Counted from the first letter of the stretch, positions 7,761 through 16,682 are shown. The stretch is DNA of 25,186 nt from Ruminococcaceae bacterium UBA5396 (GCA_002410715.1 DHOG01000086.1:4712-29897), one strand, 5' to 3'. Made by a program: numbers and translations. Notes: generated by a model from the letters alone, not told the origin.

Positions 7761-9392
7761 TCATCCCACCCAAGATCCGTCAACGATATCCAGCAGTTGG
7801 TTCAGATTCATGATTTCAGTAACATTTTCCGGGCGCTCATCCCGTCCGAATGCGTTGATATAAATAGGCTTCATCCCGGCGCCTAGCGCCCCTTGAATAT
7901 CGTTGACAGGATGATCGCCCACATAGATGCAGCTTTGGCATGCTACGCCGAGACCTGCCGCCGCCCTGCGGAAAATCTCGGGATTGGGCTTGTGTACCTT
8001 GTGATCGCCCGAGACCAGAACGATGTCCAAAAGCGGTCTCAGTCCGCTGACGTCAAGCTTGCGATTCTGAGTAAGGGAGGGACCGTTTGTGATTACGCCT
8101 ATCAGCAAACCTCGTTCTTTTAGCTTTTTTAAAACCTCAATCGCTTCGGGGAACAGCTGGGTATATTCGGGAAAACGAAACTGAAATTCCCGAAATATAT
8201 AGTGGAAGGGCGGAGCTTCCTCCCATCCCCATTTCTCAAACATGGACAGAAAATAATCCATATAATTCACATAACCGCCATTATTGCGAACCAGCATATC
8301 CTGCTTTCTTTTGTTCGCCTCTTCCTGCGGCAGATTCGGAAAATATTTATGCATGAAGAAATCACAGTATCGCATAAATGCCACCGGCCTATTTTGAAGG
8401 GTATCGTCGAAATCAAATAGTACCGCGCGTATTCCGCTAACCGCTTTTCCCATAATGGTATCCCGTGCATGCTGGGCGTCACAAAGAATCTGCTTCTGTA
8501 GCTCAGCCACCGAATTAAATTTCTTTTCAGGCCTTAAAAACTTAATCAGCGTTACAGGTACATTCTTATCGTACAGGTCGCCCTCAAAATCTGCAATCCA
8601 TGTTTCGGCGAGGGGCTCTGCCGATCCGACAGTGGGGCGGACACCGATATTTGTAACGCCATGGGCAATTTTGCCGTCAACCTCCACAATCGAGGCGTAT
8701 ACCCCAAATTTCGGACGTACAAAACCGGGCGGGAGGGGCTGATTTATGGTCGGCGCACCAAGAAGATGTCCAAGACGCTGTCCGCCTACTACTTTCATAT
8801 CAAGCGTAAACGAGTGGCCGAGCAGTCTTGTAGCCTGCTGTATATCACCGCTTTCAATCAAACGGCGGATACGGGATGCACTGACAGGCTGACCGTCAAT
8901 GCTGACAGGATGGGACACCGCTACCTCAATTCCTAGAGGGGTACAAAGCGCGCGAAGTGTGTCTGCATTTCCCGAACCATCCCTGCCAAACCGATAATTG
9001 AATCCACAGCAGACGCGGCGGGCATCCAGGGTTTCATGCAGAAATTCCTTTACGAAGCGTTCAGGAGAATATTCACGTATTTCCTCAAAATCGGCAAGAA
9101 TCCATTCTTCCACGCCTAATCCCTTGAACACCGCTTTTTTCTGCTTGGCCGACATCAATGCACCCGCCTCTTTTTTGGTGGCAGATGGCGGCTGAACAAA
9201 GGTGAATACTGTAGAAACAGCGTGTCCCGCATCCGGCAGATCAACTCCGCAAGCGTTGAAGATTACCGACCGATGGCCAAGATGAACGCCGTCAAAAATA
9301 CCGAGAGCCACAGACCGCGGGTATCTCGGAATGGCGTGGTTTTGATTTTTATTCCAGATATATGATGTAATCTGATGCGAAAAATCGTTCAT
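7761..9392 (-). CDS. ribF: RibF (riboflavin kinase/FAD synthetase) fused to a HAD-family phosphatase
   Basis: This 543-residue protein is much longer than RibF alone (about 310). Residues 1-185 form the FAD synthetase (FMN adenylyltransferase) domain, with GIFDGVHLGH at 31-40 and the late SASRIRRL motif. Residues 190-310 form riboflavin kinase, with GGQRLGHLLGAPTIN ending at 217 and the probable catalytic Glu263 in AETW. Together they turn riboflavin into FMN and FAD. Residues 321-543 are a complete HAD hydrolase: motif I DFDDT (nucleophile D327, acid D329), motif II TNG (435-437), motif III Lys468 in HKPNP, and motif IV GDHPVND (492-498). A roughly 70-residue C1 cap lies between motifs I and II. 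FMN/FAD phosphohydrolase or a riboflavin-pathway phosphatase are the natural guesses. AGAGGA lies 8 nt before the ATG. It is last in the nusA-infB operon. Confidence 0.92.
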   Translation of the reverse strand: MNDFSHQITSYIWNKNQNHAIPRYPRSVALGIFDGVHLGHRSVIFNACGVDLPDAGHAVSTVFTFVQPPSATKKEAGALMSAKQKKAVFKGLGVEEWILADFEEIREYSPERFVKEFLHETLDARRVCCGFNYRFGRDGSGNADTLRALCTPLGIEVAVSHPVSIDGQPVSASRIRRLIESGDIQQATRLLGHSFTLDMKVVGGQRLGHLLGAPTINQPLPPGFVRPKFGVYASIVEVDGKIAHGVTNIGVRPTVGSAEPLAETWIADFEGDLYDKNVPVTLIKFLRPEKKFNSVAELQKQILCDAQHARDTIMGKAVSGIRAVLFDFDDTLQNRPVAFMRYCDFFMHKYFPNLPQEEANKRKQDMLVRNNGGYVNYMDYFLSMFEKWGWEEAPPFHYIFREFQFRFPEYTQLFPEAIEVLKKLKERGLLIGVITNGPSLTQNRKLDVSGLRPLLDIVLVSGDHKVHKPNPEIFRRAAAGLGVACQSCIYVGDHPVNDIQGALGAGMKPIYINAFGRDERPENVTEIMNLNQLLDIVDGSWVG

Positions 9393-9420
9393 TTTGCATT
9401 CCTCTCAGGATAATAATAAC

Positions 9421-9453
9421 CAATGCACTCAAAGGTGCAATGCACAAAGGCGC
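9421..9453. repeat. Short imperfect tandem repeat between truB and ribF
   Basis: Two adjacent copies of a 16-17-nt unit (CAATGCAC..AAAGGTG at 9421-9437 and CAATGCACAAAGGCG from 9438) lie in the 92-bp truB-ribF gap. The first unit can fold as TGCAC/GTGCA with a 6-nt loop. No function is evident; it is probably a slippage product or mRNA processing context. Confidence 0.5.
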
Positions 9454-9484
9454 AAAATAGCGAGTTGCAGCCAAAAACAAAATA

Positions 9485-10381
9485 CTAAAATAATTTATAT
9501 ATTCGTAACACACCGTTTTGGGGCATTCCGAGTCCTATAAACTCCCCCGCCGGCGAATAAACTCTAGTTAGATCCCTCACAGGGCTGCTGAGGCGTCCAA
9601 GATCAAGTGGACCGCCGTTTCGAAACCGAACAGCCTGCGCCGATGTTACACTGATATCATCATACTGTTTGAAAATGCTTTCTATGGGCAGAAGATATCG
9701 CTCAAGCTCCCCCTTTTCCCCAAGCGACTGCGCCTCATCCAGTGTTATGCACTGATCCAGCGTATAGCCCGCGGCCATGGTTCTTCTAAGAGATGTCATA
9801 ACGGCACCGCAGCCAAGCTTTTCTCCCAGATCGGCACAGATGGTACGGATATATGTACCCTTAGAGCAATGACAGTCGATGGTAAGCTCGCCGGCTTTTT
9901 TATCAAAATTCAGCAGCTCCAGCGAATAAACCGTAACGGGGCGGGCATCACGCTCCACCTCTATACCCTGTCTGGCAAGGTCATAGAGTCTGATTCCATC
10001 ACGTTTCAGCGCCGACATCATAGGAGGAACCTGCAATATCTCGCCCCGGAAATCTGAAAGCGCATGTTCAACATCCTGCAAAGAAGGCAGCGTCCAGCCG
10101 CTCGCTGTCACGCTGCCCTGAATGCTGCCCCAAATATCCTGTGTATCGCTTGTTATTCCGAGCCGAAGCGTAGCAGTATATCGTTTATCCTGCACAGGCA
10201 GCAGCGCCAGCGCACGTGTTGCCTTGCCTGCAAGCAGGGGAAGAACACCCGTTGCCATGGGATCCAGCGTGCCGGCGTGGCCAATTTTTTTGGTATCCAG
10301 CAAACGGCGAAACACTGCACAGCAAGCAAACGAAGTCATGTTCTGCGGCTTGTCCAAACAAATAATGCCGTTGATATTCAT
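9485..10381 (-). CDS. truB: tRNA pseudouridine(55) synthase
   Basis: This is a 298-residue enzyme that isomerises U55 in the T-loop of tRNAs to pseudouridine. I chose the ATG at 10381, where AAAGG lies 6 nt upstream, over an upstream frame that adds 12 residues and no known motif. It begins MNINGIICLDKP, a typical TruB opening. The catalytic motif is HAGTLDPMATGVL with Asp40. Further family signatures are GKATR, the VPPMMSALKRDGIRLYDLAR segment and the RTICADLG stretch. The C-terminal part (about 235-298) is the short PUA-like tail. It sits between nrnA and ribF in the conserved Firmicutes order. Confidence 0.95.
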   Translation of the reverse strand: MNINGIICLDKPQNMTSFACCAVFRRLLDTKKIGHAGTLDPMATGVLPLLAGKATRALALLPVQDKRYTATLRLGITSDTQDIWGSIQGSVTASGWTLPSLQDVEHALSDFRGEILQVPPMMSALKRDGIRLYDLARQGIEVERDARPVTVYSLELLNFDKKAGELTIDCHCSKGTYIRTICADLGEKLGCGAVMTSLRRTMAAGYTLDQCITLDEAQSLGEKGELERYLLPIESIFKQYDDISVTSAQAVRFRNGGPLDLGRLSSPVRDLTRVYSPAGEFIGLGMPQNGVLRIYKLF

Positions 10382-10443
10382 GACCATCCTTTCTGTGATG
10401 TAATCTGCAGGGCGCAAGTCAGGATACTTAAGTACGCATATAG

Positions 10444-10464
10444 GGCAAGGGCTCCGCTCCTGCC
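10444..10464. other. Imperfect hairpin in the nrnA-truB gap
   Basis: Arms 10444-10452 and 10456-10464 pair with one mismatch and one wobble around a 3-nt loop. On the plus strand TGTTTT follows, but no plus-strand gene ends here. On the minus strand, where the operon runs, no U tract follows, so a terminator is unlikely. The 119-bp gap holds no other recognisable site apart from the truB ribosome binding site. Confidence 0.35.
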
Positions 10465-10500
10465 TGTTTTAACCTGTGGAGAACCTGCATCATTAAAATG

Positions 10501-11460
10501 TCATTCCCCAATCACTTTACCAACTGCGCCGAGCATGGTTTCAATCGCTTTATCCACTGGACCGTCAATCATACAGCCTGCAGCCTGTACATGTCCTCCG
10601 CCGCCAAGGAGAACGCAGATGGCGGATGCATCGGCATGGCTACCGGTGCGGACACTTACCTTAAATGTACCGTCACGCTTTTCGCGCATTGTAACGCCGA
10701 CCCAAACCCCCTCAATCTGTCGGGGAAGAGGGGCCAGCCCCTCCATATCGTCCTCGTCGGCGCCGCTCTTCTCAATCATATCCGTCATGATGCACATGAT
10801 GGCACAGCGATCTCCAAGATAAAAGCGCATATTATCAAGTGCCAGCCGTTCCAGCTCGATTCTTGCGCGGGATTTTATATCGAACATGGTGCGGTTGATC
10901 ATTTCAGAATCCACACCGTAATCCAGCATATCCGCCGCCATTCTTAAGGTGTAGGAGGTGGTATTGGAATACTTAAAGCAGCCTGTATCGGTGGCGATCC
11001 CGGTATAGACGGCTGTGGCAATCTCCCGATCAATCTCGACATCAAGCGCCCGTATCACTTCGGTAATTATCATTGTGGTGGCCGCATATTCGGGAATCAG
11101 CAGCAGCTTTTGGGCATACAGCGTATTGGAGCCATGATGGTCAATACAAAGTGAAACCCCATCTGCATATACACTGAGCTTTTCCCCCAGGAGACGTGTA
11201 TCGGCAATATCCACCGCACAGATGAATTCCGGCTCAAACCATGCCGTTTCCTGTAGATTGGCGAATATATAGTCGTATTTTTCCGGAATAGGATCCGAGC
11301 ACTCCACCCGCGCCGTCTTTCCCAGCTTATGGAGCGCACGGCAAAGCGCAACCCCCGAACCCAGCGTATCACCGTCGGGATAATGATGTGTCATAATCAG
11401 AATTTTGTCAGCCTCTCGAAGAGCCGCCGCAGCCTGTGAAATAGAAACGCGTTCACTCAT
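10501..11460 (-). CDS. nrnA: DHH-family oligoribonuclease / pAp phosphatase
   Basis: This is a 319-residue phosphoesterase from the ATG at 11460. The start overlaps the rbfA stop by 8 bp (ATGAGTGA) and has AAAGGGG upstream. Family members degrade short RNA oligonucleotides and dephosphorylate 3'-phosphoadenosine 5'-phosphate. The DHH domain shows THHYPDGDTLGS (24-35), a metal-binding Asp in AVDIADTR (82-89) and the naming DHH motif at 107-109. The C-terminal DHHA1 domain has the substrate-binding LLGGGGHVQAAGC near residues 280-300. Position after rbfA and before truB is the usual Firmicutes context. Which of the two activities dominates in vivo cannot be told from sequence. Confidence 0.92.
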   Translation of the reverse strand: MSERVSISQAAAALREADKILIMTHHYPDGDTLGSGVALCRALHKLGKTARVECSDPIPEKYDYIFANLQETAWFEPEFICAVDIADTRLLGEKLSVYADGVSLCIDHHGSNTLYAQKLLLIPEYAATTMIITEVIRALDVEIDREIATAVYTGIATDTGCFKYSNTTSYTLRMAADMLDYGVDSEMINRTMFDIKSRARIELERLALDNMRFYLGDRCAIMCIMTDMIEKSGADEDDMEGLAPLPRQIEGVWVGVTMREKRDGTFKVSVRTGSHADASAICVLLGGGGHVQAAGCMIDGPVDKAIETMLGAVGKVIGE

Positions 11461-11815
11461 TTTTGTCCGCGCCCCTTTCAATATCATTCAGCTTTTTCAG
11501 TATCCTAGCGCTGTATTCCATGGAATCATCCGCCACAAACCGCAGCTCGGGAACATGACGCAGATGCAGTGCCTTGCCCAGTTCACGTCTGATATATCCC
11601 TGCGCCGATATAAGTCCCTTGACAGCATTTTTTGTCGCCTCAAAGCCCTCCATGGCGCTGATATACACCTTGGCGTAAGACATATCGTTGGTAACCTCTA
11701 CTCTTATAACAGTGAGTATACCCGATGTAACACGCGGATCTTTCACAGTGCGGAGTATTGCGGTAATTTCGCGCATTATATCCTCGCTTATACGATCCAT
11801 CCGATAACCGGCCAT
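11453..11815 (-). CDS. rbfA: 30S ribosome-binding factor RbfA
   Basis: This 120-residue protein is full length for RbfA, a cold-shock assembly factor that binds the 30S subunit near helix 1 of 16S rRNA during maturation. It starts MAGYRMDRISEDIMREITAIL, contains KDPRVTSGILTVIRVEVTNDMSYAKVYIS-type KH-fold core sequence (read residues 25-53) and the conserved LRHVPELRFVADDS segment. It lies 85 bp downstream of infB and overlaps nrnA by 8 bp, which suggests translational coupling with nrnA. AGAGG lies just before the ATG. Confidence 0.96.
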   Translation of the reverse strand: MAGYRMDRISEDIMREITAILRTVKDPRVTSGILTVIRVEVTNDMSYAKVYISAMEGFEATKNAVKGLISAQGYIRRELGKALHLRHVPELRFVADDSMEYSARILKKLNDIERGADKNE

Positions 11816-11883
11816 AGCTACCTCTCACCTTTCTGACCCACCGCATTTCTGCGGCGACATCTTGGATTTCAGAGATTACAGTC

Positions 11884-11909
11884 CGTGATTATTATGACCA
11901 TTAATCACG
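11884..11909. other. Small hairpin overlapping the infB stop codon
   Basis: Arms CGTGATTA (11884-11891) and TAATCACG (11902-11909) form an 8-bp AT-rich stem around the infB TAA stop. No U tract follows on the minus strand. It is too weak to be called a terminator and might be an RNA processing or stabilising element between infB and rbfA. Confidence 0.35.
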
Positions 11910-14273
11910 ATATTCCTCTATCACATAAGCTTCGTAAATATCGCCTTCCCGTATGTCATTAAAGCGTTCAAGACCGATACCGCATTCATATCCCTGCGCT
12001 ACCTCCTTGACGTCGTCCTTAAAGCGGCGGAGGGATGACATTACATCATCTGCAATGATAATACCGTCACGCACAACGCGGATTAAATCCCCCCGCAGAA
12101 CCTTGCCGTCCAATACATAACATCCGGCAATTGTACCGACGCTTGTAATCTTATAAACCTGGCGAACCTCAATGCGGCCGTGCATAACCTCACGCGTTTT
12201 GGGTGCCAGCATTCCCTTCATTGCTGATTCGATTTCCTCAATACAGTCATAAATAATCCGATAAAGACGAATATCAACGTCAACCTGCTCGGCTGCTGCC
12301 TGTGCAATCGGTTCGGGACGTACATTAAATCCGACAATGATGGCATTCGATGCATCGGCAAGCATGATATCGCTTTCACTTACCGCCCCGACAGCCCCGT
12401 GGATTACACAAACGCGCACCTCTTGGTTTGACAGCTTTTCGAGGGACTGCCGAACCGCCTCAACCGAACCTTGGACGTCGGCTTTCACAATGATGTTCAG
12501 CTCTTTCATTTCGCCCTGCTGCATCTGGTCAAACAGATTATCCAGCGTTACCTTTTGATACTGTCTGAACTGTTCCTCTTTGGCTGCAGTCTTGCGCTGC
12601 TCTACAAGCTCACGGGCAAGACGTTCATCCGAAACGGCGTTGAAGATATCACCGGAAGCCGGTGCTTCATCAAGTCCCATAATCTCCACGGGTACTGACG
12701 GACCTGCTTCCTCAAGCTTATTCCCTCTTTCATCGGTCATGGCGCGAACACGCCCAACGCTTGAACCCGCAACCAAAATATCCCCCGGACGAAGCGTGCC
12801 GTTTTGTACCAGAACGGTTGCAATCGGGCCGCGTCCCTTGTCAAGACGAGCCTCAATCACCGTACCTTTGGCGGCACGATTCGGGTTGGCACGAAGCTCT
12901 TTCATTTCGGCAACCAACAACACCATTTCAAGCAGCTTATCCATTCCCTGACCGGTATGGGCGGAAACAGGTACGCATATAACATCGCCGCCCCATTCCT
13001 CAGGAACCAGCTCATGCTCGGTCAGCTGCTGCATGACACGTTCAGGATTGGCTTCGGGCTTATCCATTTTGTTGATGGCAACAATGATTGAAACATTAGC
13101 AGCCTTTGCATGGTTAATCGCCTCAATGGTCTGGGGCTTAATTCCGTCGTCAGCGGCAACCACCAGGATGGCGATATCGGTAACCTGTGCGCCGCGGGCA
13201 CGCATGGAGGTAAATGCCGCATGACCCGGCGTATCCAGAAAAGCAATGGAATTACCGTTTACATCAACGCGATAGGCACCGATATGCTGTGTAATACCTC
13301 CTGCTTCGCCTTGGGTAACGTTAGAACGGCGAATGGCGTCAAGGATTGATGTCTTACCGTGGTCAACGTGACCCATAACCACAACAATGGGATCACGAGG
13401 CTTAAGGTTCTGATCGGTATCCTCACTGTCGTCAATAATTCTCTCTTCGATGGTAACAACCACCTCGCGTTCTACCTTGGCATGCATCTCCTCACCAATC
13501 AGGTAAGCAGTGTCAAAATCAATTTCTTGGTTAACAGTCGCCATAACGCCCATGGCCATCAGCTTTTTGATAACCTCAGCCGATGTCGCCTTGAGACGGA
13601 TTGCAAGCTCCCCGACTGTGATGGTGTCACCTACCGTAATTTTGATGGGCTTGCTTTTGCGCTCGGCCTGAATGCGTTTCAGACGTTCGGCCTCGGTCTC
13701 ATGTTTTCCCCTTGGCCTTCTATACTGCTGATAACGTTGATTCAGTTTTTTCTTTTTGATCGCACCTCCGTCACCCTGTACACGATTGGAGGTTTGCGCC
13801 AGCACGTCAAATTTTTCGTCATACTTGCTAATCGCAATATTCTGCGGCGTACGCGTATCCACCATACGCCGTTCCGCCGGAGGCTTGGGCGGGACGGGTT
13901 GCTTCTGCTTTTCACGCTGCCCGGTCGGAGCACTTTTCCCGACAGGGGTAGCGGCAGAAGCCGGCATCTTGGCGGCCGGATTTGTCTTTTTCCCCGGGGA
14001 TGCAGCCTTGGATACTTCTCCCTCGGCTGGGACGGCTTCCGCCTTCTCCTGCTTTTTCTCCTTCGGGGCAGAAGCGGTTGCAAAATACTCGTCAAAATTT
14101 TCGACAGCGCTCTCCTGGGTAAAATGCTCAAACACCAGATCAAGCTCATTTTCCTCAAGCGCAGTCATGCTCTTCTTAGGCTCATCCAAATATTTTGCAA
14201 GAAGATTGATTACCTCCTTTGAGGTCTTACCAAAATCCTTTGCGACTTCATTTACTCGATATTTTATCAGCAT
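11901..14273 (-). CDS. infB: Translation initiation factor IF-2
   Basis: This 790-residue GTPase delivers initiator fMet-tRNA to the 30S subunit and promotes subunit joining. Residues 1-50 are an IF2_N-like module ([20 protein letters not shown]). Residues 66-140 form a long Ala/Lys/Pro-rich linker, as is common in IF-2. A second IF2_N module spans about 208-262. The G domain carries GHVDHGKT (301-308), DTPGH (347-351) and NKMD (401-404). Domains II-IV follow, ending in the fMet-tRNA-binding C2 domain. A strong AAGGAGG site lies before the ATG, and the start overlaps the ylxQ stop by 7 bp (ATGCTGA). Downstream is rbfA after 85 bp. Confidence 0.98.
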   Translation of the reverse strand: MLIKYRVNEVAKDFGKTSKEVINLLAKYLDEPKKSMTALEENELDLVFEHFTQESAVENFDEYFATASAPKEKKQEKAEAVPAEGEVSKAASPGKKTNPAAKMPASAATPVGKSAPTGQREKQKQPVPPKPPAERRMVDTRTPQNIAISKYDEKFDVLAQTSNRVQGDGGAIKKKKLNQRYQQYRRPRGKHETEAERLKRIQAERKSKPIKITVGDTITVGELAIRLKATSAEVIKKLMAMGVMATVNQEIDFDTAYLIGEEMHAKVEREVVVTIEERIIDDSEDTDQNLKPRDPIVVVMGHVDHGKTSILDAIRRSNVTQGEAGGITQHIGAYRVDVNGNSIAFLDTPGHAAFTSMRARGAQVTDIAILVVAADDGIKPQTIEAINHAKAANVSIIVAINKMDKPEANPERVMQQLTEHELVPEEWGGDVICVPVSAHTGQGMDKLLEMVLLVAEMKELRANPNRAAKGTVIEARLDKGRGPIATVLVQNGTLRPGDILVAGSSVGRVRAMTDERGNKLEEAGPSVPVEIMGLDEAPASGDIFNAVSDERLARELVEQRKTAAKEEQFRQYQKVTLDNLFDQMQQGEMKELNIIVKADVQGSVEAVRQSLEKLSNQEVRVCVIHGAVGAVSESDIMLADASNAIIVGFNVRPEPIAQAAAEQVDVDIRLYRIIYDCIEEIESAMKGMLAPKTREVMHGRIEVRQVYKITSVGTIAGCYVLDGKVLRGDLIRVVRDGIIIADDVMSSLRRFKDDVKEVAQGYECGIGLERFNDIREGDIYEAYVIEEYRD

Positions 14274-14629
14274 ACAGAACCTTCCTCCTTAGAATCACCC
14301 ATATGGCGGCTGCCCAGCGTTCGAACAGAGTCCGCAAAACCCTTATCCTCAACAGCAAGTACGCCCACCGGCTTTCTGAGTCCAAGCGCACCGCTTATTT
14401 CATCCTTACCGAGGGGAATAACCAAAATCTCGGTCTCTGAGTTTCTTGCGGCATACCGCAGTTCCTTTTCCGTTTTCTTCGATAAATCAGCGGCCAACAG
14501 CACCAGCACTTCCTTATCCGCAGCAATTAGAGCTGAAACGGCATCAAATCCGGTGGTAAGTCTGCCGCTCCGCCTCGCCATACCGAGCACACCGCACAGA
14601 CGGCCGCTGATATCCTGATTATTATTCAT
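14267..14629 (-). CDS. ylxQ: L7Ae/L30e-like RNA-binding protein (YlxQ)
   Basis: This is a 120-residue small protein. The ATG at 14629 overlaps the ylxR stop by 8 bp (ATGAATAA) and GAGGAGG lies 12 nt upstream. A much longer frame exists upstream but runs through ylxR and is not real. The sequence [23 protein letters not shown] near the N terminus and the later [19 protein letters not shown] stretch fit the ribosomal L7Ae/L30e/S12e/Gadd45 fold, whose members bind kink-turn RNA. The gene between ylxR and infB is the normal Firmicutes location. Its precise RNA target is not known. Confidence 0.88.
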   Translation of the reverse strand: MNNNQDISGRLCGVLGMARRSGRLTTGFDAVSALIAADKEVLVLLAADLSKKTEKELRYAARNSETEILVIPLGKDEISGALGLRKPVGVLAVEDKGFADSVRTLGSRHMGDSKEEGSVC

Positions 14630-14894
14630 CGGGCGGCAGTTCCTCCTCAAGTCGGTTATATACTTCAGCGGGAATCGCACACGAAAATGCCTTTTCAAAG
14701 CGGCGTGTCTTGCGGGCAGATTCCAGGCAATTCCTGCTGGGACAAACGTAAGCGCCCCGTCCCGGCTTGCGTCCGGTGGTGTCAAGTGAAATCTCGCCCT
14801 CGGGGCTCTTGACGACCCGAACCAGTTCCTTTTTTGGCTTCATCTCGCCGCAGCCCGTACACATACGCAGCGGCACCTTTTTGGCACGTACCAT
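14622..14894 (-). CDS. ylxR: YlxR/RnpM family RNA-binding protein (DUF448)
   Basis: This 90-residue basic protein carries the family opening RMCTGC with cysteines 12 and 15, the GRGAYVCPSRNC motif with cysteines 51 and 56, and a following basic helix. In Bacillus the family member has been reported to bind and modulate RNase P RNA and has been renamed RnpM; whether this holds here is inference. It lies 35 bp after nusA and overlaps ylxQ by 8 bp, matching the standard nusA operon. Confidence 0.93.
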   Translation of the reverse strand: MVRAKKVPLRMCTGCGEMKPKKELVRVVKSPEGEISLDTTGRKPGRGAYVCPSRNCLESARKTRRFEKAFSCAIPAEVYNRLEEELPPDE

Positions 14895-14929
14895 TTCCCG
14901 CCTTCCTTTCTGTAATTATTTCTTGTAAA

Positions 14930-16012
14930 TTATTCCGTTTCCTCTTCCGATATATCTTCACCGTAAAAACCGCTTTCCGGACGTATATCGATTTTCCATC
15001 CGGTAAGCTTGGCAGCAAGACGGGCATTCTGCCCCTTATTGCCGATGGCAAGAGAAAGCTGAGAGTCAGGCACCCGGACATGGCAAGAGTGCGCCCCGCC
15101 CTCATCAACAACAACACTGACAACCTTAGCAGGAGCCAGCGCGGCAGCAATAAACTCCTCGGGGTTTTCGCTATATTCAATAATGTCTATTTTTTCGCCA
15201 CCCAGCTCTTCAACAATGTTGGCGACACGGGCACCGCGGGCTCCGATACAAGCTCCCACGGCATCTACATTTTCGTCGCGGCTCAAAACTGCCATCTTGG
15301 TGCGCGAACCCGCCTCCCTTGATATCGCCTTAATTTCCACCACGCCGTTAAAAATTTCGGGAACCTCCATTTCAAACAGCCGCTTCACAAGACCGGGGTG
15401 GGTACGGGAAATCAGCGCCCGAGGACCTTTATCGCCTTCACGAACGTCAACAACAAACACCTTAATGCGGTCTCCCTCGCGGATATCCTCACCACTGATT
15501 TGTTCGGTTAGGGGAAGAACAGACTCGGCTTTGCCGATTTCAACGGTTGCCGCACCTGTTTTAGGATCGACACGGGTAACGATCGCCGTGACCAGCTCCT
15601 GATTTTTGCGCTGAAATTCCTGCATCTGCTGACCGCGTTCTGCCTCGCGAATGCCCTGACGGATGACATGCTTGGCAGTCTGTGCCGCAATTCGGCCAAA
15701 CTGCTTGGTTTCAAGCTGTATTCCAACCAAATCGCCCATCTTTGCCTTTTTGGAATAGCGCCGAGCTTCGTCCAGTGTCATCTCTGTGTCGGGATCGCCG
15801 ACTTCCTCAACAACCGTCTTATTCAATGCCACGCTGAATTCGTTTGTATCAGGATTCATAACCACCAGAATATTTTCTTTTCCTCCGTAATCGCGCTTGA
15901 CGGCAATTACAATGGCGGCGCGAATTTTTTCCATCAGATAGTCCACAGGAATACCCTTTTCTTTTTCCAGCAGGCGAAGCGCCTCAAAAAATTCTGTGTT
16001 TGCCTTACTCAT
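14930..16012 (-). CDS. nusA: Transcription termination/antitermination factor NusA
   Basis: This 360-residue protein is the short Firmicutes form without the proteobacterial acidic repeats. It binds RNA polymerase and controls pausing, hairpin-dependent termination and antitermination. I chose the ATG at 16012 (MSKANTEFFEAL), which overlaps the rimP stop by 8 bp (ATGAGTAA) and has GGAGGAG 9 nt upstream. The N-terminal polymerase-binding domain is about 1-130, S1 about 135-200, KH1 with its GARG loop at 257-260 and KH2 with AIGNKGQNARLA at 322-333. The acidic tail is short. Its own operon leader contains a hairpin that could be a target for autoregulation. Confidence 0.97.
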   Translation of the reverse strand: MSKANTEFFEALRLLEKEKGIPVDYLMEKIRAAIVIAVKRDYGGKENILVVMNPDTNEFSVALNKTVVEEVGDPDTEMTLDEARRYSKKAKMGDLVGIQLETKQFGRIAAQTAKHVIRQGIREAERGQQMQEFQRKNQELVTAIVTRVDPKTGAATVEIGKAESVLPLTEQISGEDIREGDRIKVFVVDVREGDKGPRALISRTHPGLVKRLFEMEVPEIFNGVVEIKAISREAGSRTKMAVLSRDENVDAVGACIGARGARVANIVEELGGEKIDIIEYSENPEEFIAAALAPAKVVSVVVDEGGAHSCHVRVPDSQLSLAIGNKGQNARLAAKLTGWKIDIRPESGFYGEDISEEETE

Positions 16013-16529
16013 TTTCCGATTCTCCTCCGTATTCATCCTCGTCCCAATCCTCAATGAGATGGACGGATGACGTTTCTTTTCTGGTAAAGTGCAGCTCTTT
16101 TTCATTCTCGTCTATGATAATGATTTCTTTATCGTCACAGCTTGACAGAATCCCGGCAAACTCGCGGACACCGTTGACCGCTCCAAAAAGCTTTACCACG
16201 ACCGGCCAGCCCTTGTATCTTTCAAAATGCTCCGGACGCGTCAGTTCCCGATCAATGCCCGGCGAACATACCTCAAGACAGTATGCCTGAGGGATTGGAT
16301 CCTTCTCGTCCAGCAGCTTATCCATCCTGCGAGACATGGCAACGCAATCGTCAATGGATATATCTCCATCTTTCTTATCAATATAGATGCGCAAATACCA
16401 TGACGGCCCTTCTCTCACAAAACGCACATCCCACAGGATAAACCCTAACTCGGCAGCTACCGGCTGGGCCAAACCAAAGCATACTGTCGCTGTATTGCCG
16501 CCCAATGCGCCTTTTTTTGATGGGGCCAT
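16005..16529 (-). CDS. rimP: Ribosome maturation factor RimP
   Basis: This 174-residue protein assists early 30S subunit assembly. I chose the ATG at 16529 because AGGAAGG lies 9 nt before it. An in-frame ATG three codons upstream has the same site directly against it, which is too close. Typical features are the LGFILWDVRFVREGPSWYLRIYID core, the DDCVAMSRRMDKLLDE helix, and the EVCSPGIDRELTRPEHFERY signature. The C-terminal half is the SH3-like domain with a strongly acidic end. It is first in the nusA-infB operon and overlaps nusA by 8 bp. Confidence 0.96.
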   Translation of the reverse strand: MAPSKKGALGGNTATVCFGLAQPVAAELGFILWDVRFVREGPSWYLRIYIDKKDGDISIDDCVAMSRRMDKLLDEKDPIPQAYCLEVCSPGIDRELTRPEHFERYKGWPVVVKLFGAVNGVREFAGILSSCDDKEIIIIDENEKELHFTRKETSSVHLIEDWDEDEYGGESENE

Positions 16530-16600
16530 TATAGACATCCTTCCTATTCACTGATACGGCTGATACCTGCCAATACCCTTATTTTTCAACTTACAAACAT

Positions 16601-16627
16601 AAAAGAGCGGGGCACCCCCACTCTTTT
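16601..16627 (-). terminator. Terminator-like hairpin in the rimP-nusA leader
   Basis: On the minus strand the RNA forms a 12-bp stem (16627-16616 with 16612-16601, one U-G wobble) capped by a 3-nt loop, followed by an interrupted U tract (UUUUAUGUUUG). It lies about 20-46 nt after the predicted rimP transcription start and about 70 nt before the rimP ATG. It can also stop read-through from the large phosphonate gene upstream. The weak U tract is the kind that depends on NusA. Confidence 0.75.
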
Positions 16628-16653
16628 GACAACAGACTATTCAAACATTAAGT

Positions 16654-16682
16654 ATTATATCACTGCTTGCAAAATAATGCAA
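16654..16682 (-). promoter_or_regulatory. Sigma-A promoter of the rimP-nusA-infB operon
   Basis: On the minus strand TTGCAT (16677-16682) and a perfect TATAAT (16654-16659) are separated by 17 bp. The start point would be near 16647, giving a leader of about 118 nt before rimP. The terminator-like hairpin lies inside that leader. Confidence 0.85.

Noticed and set aside
10064..10822. 252-residue plus-strand open frame opposite truB and nrnA
   Set aside because: It crosses two well supported minus-strand genes and its composition is not protein-like.
11884..11909. Terminator after infB
   Set aside because: The stem is AT-rich and lacks a U tract, and rbfA follows closely in the conserved operon.
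13359..14222. Long plus-strand open frame opposite infB
   Set aside because: It is a shadow of the Ala/Lys/Pro-rich infB linker, with no ribosome binding site and no recognisable protein features.
14630..14785. 52-residue N-terminal extension of YlxQ
   Set aside because: It lies entirely over ylxR in another frame; the ATG at 14629 with the 8-bp overlap and the family start fit better.
16013..16105. 31-residue N-terminal extension of NusA
   Set aside because: It overlaps rimP coding sequence; MSKANTEFFEAL matches the usual NusA start and has a good ribosome binding site.
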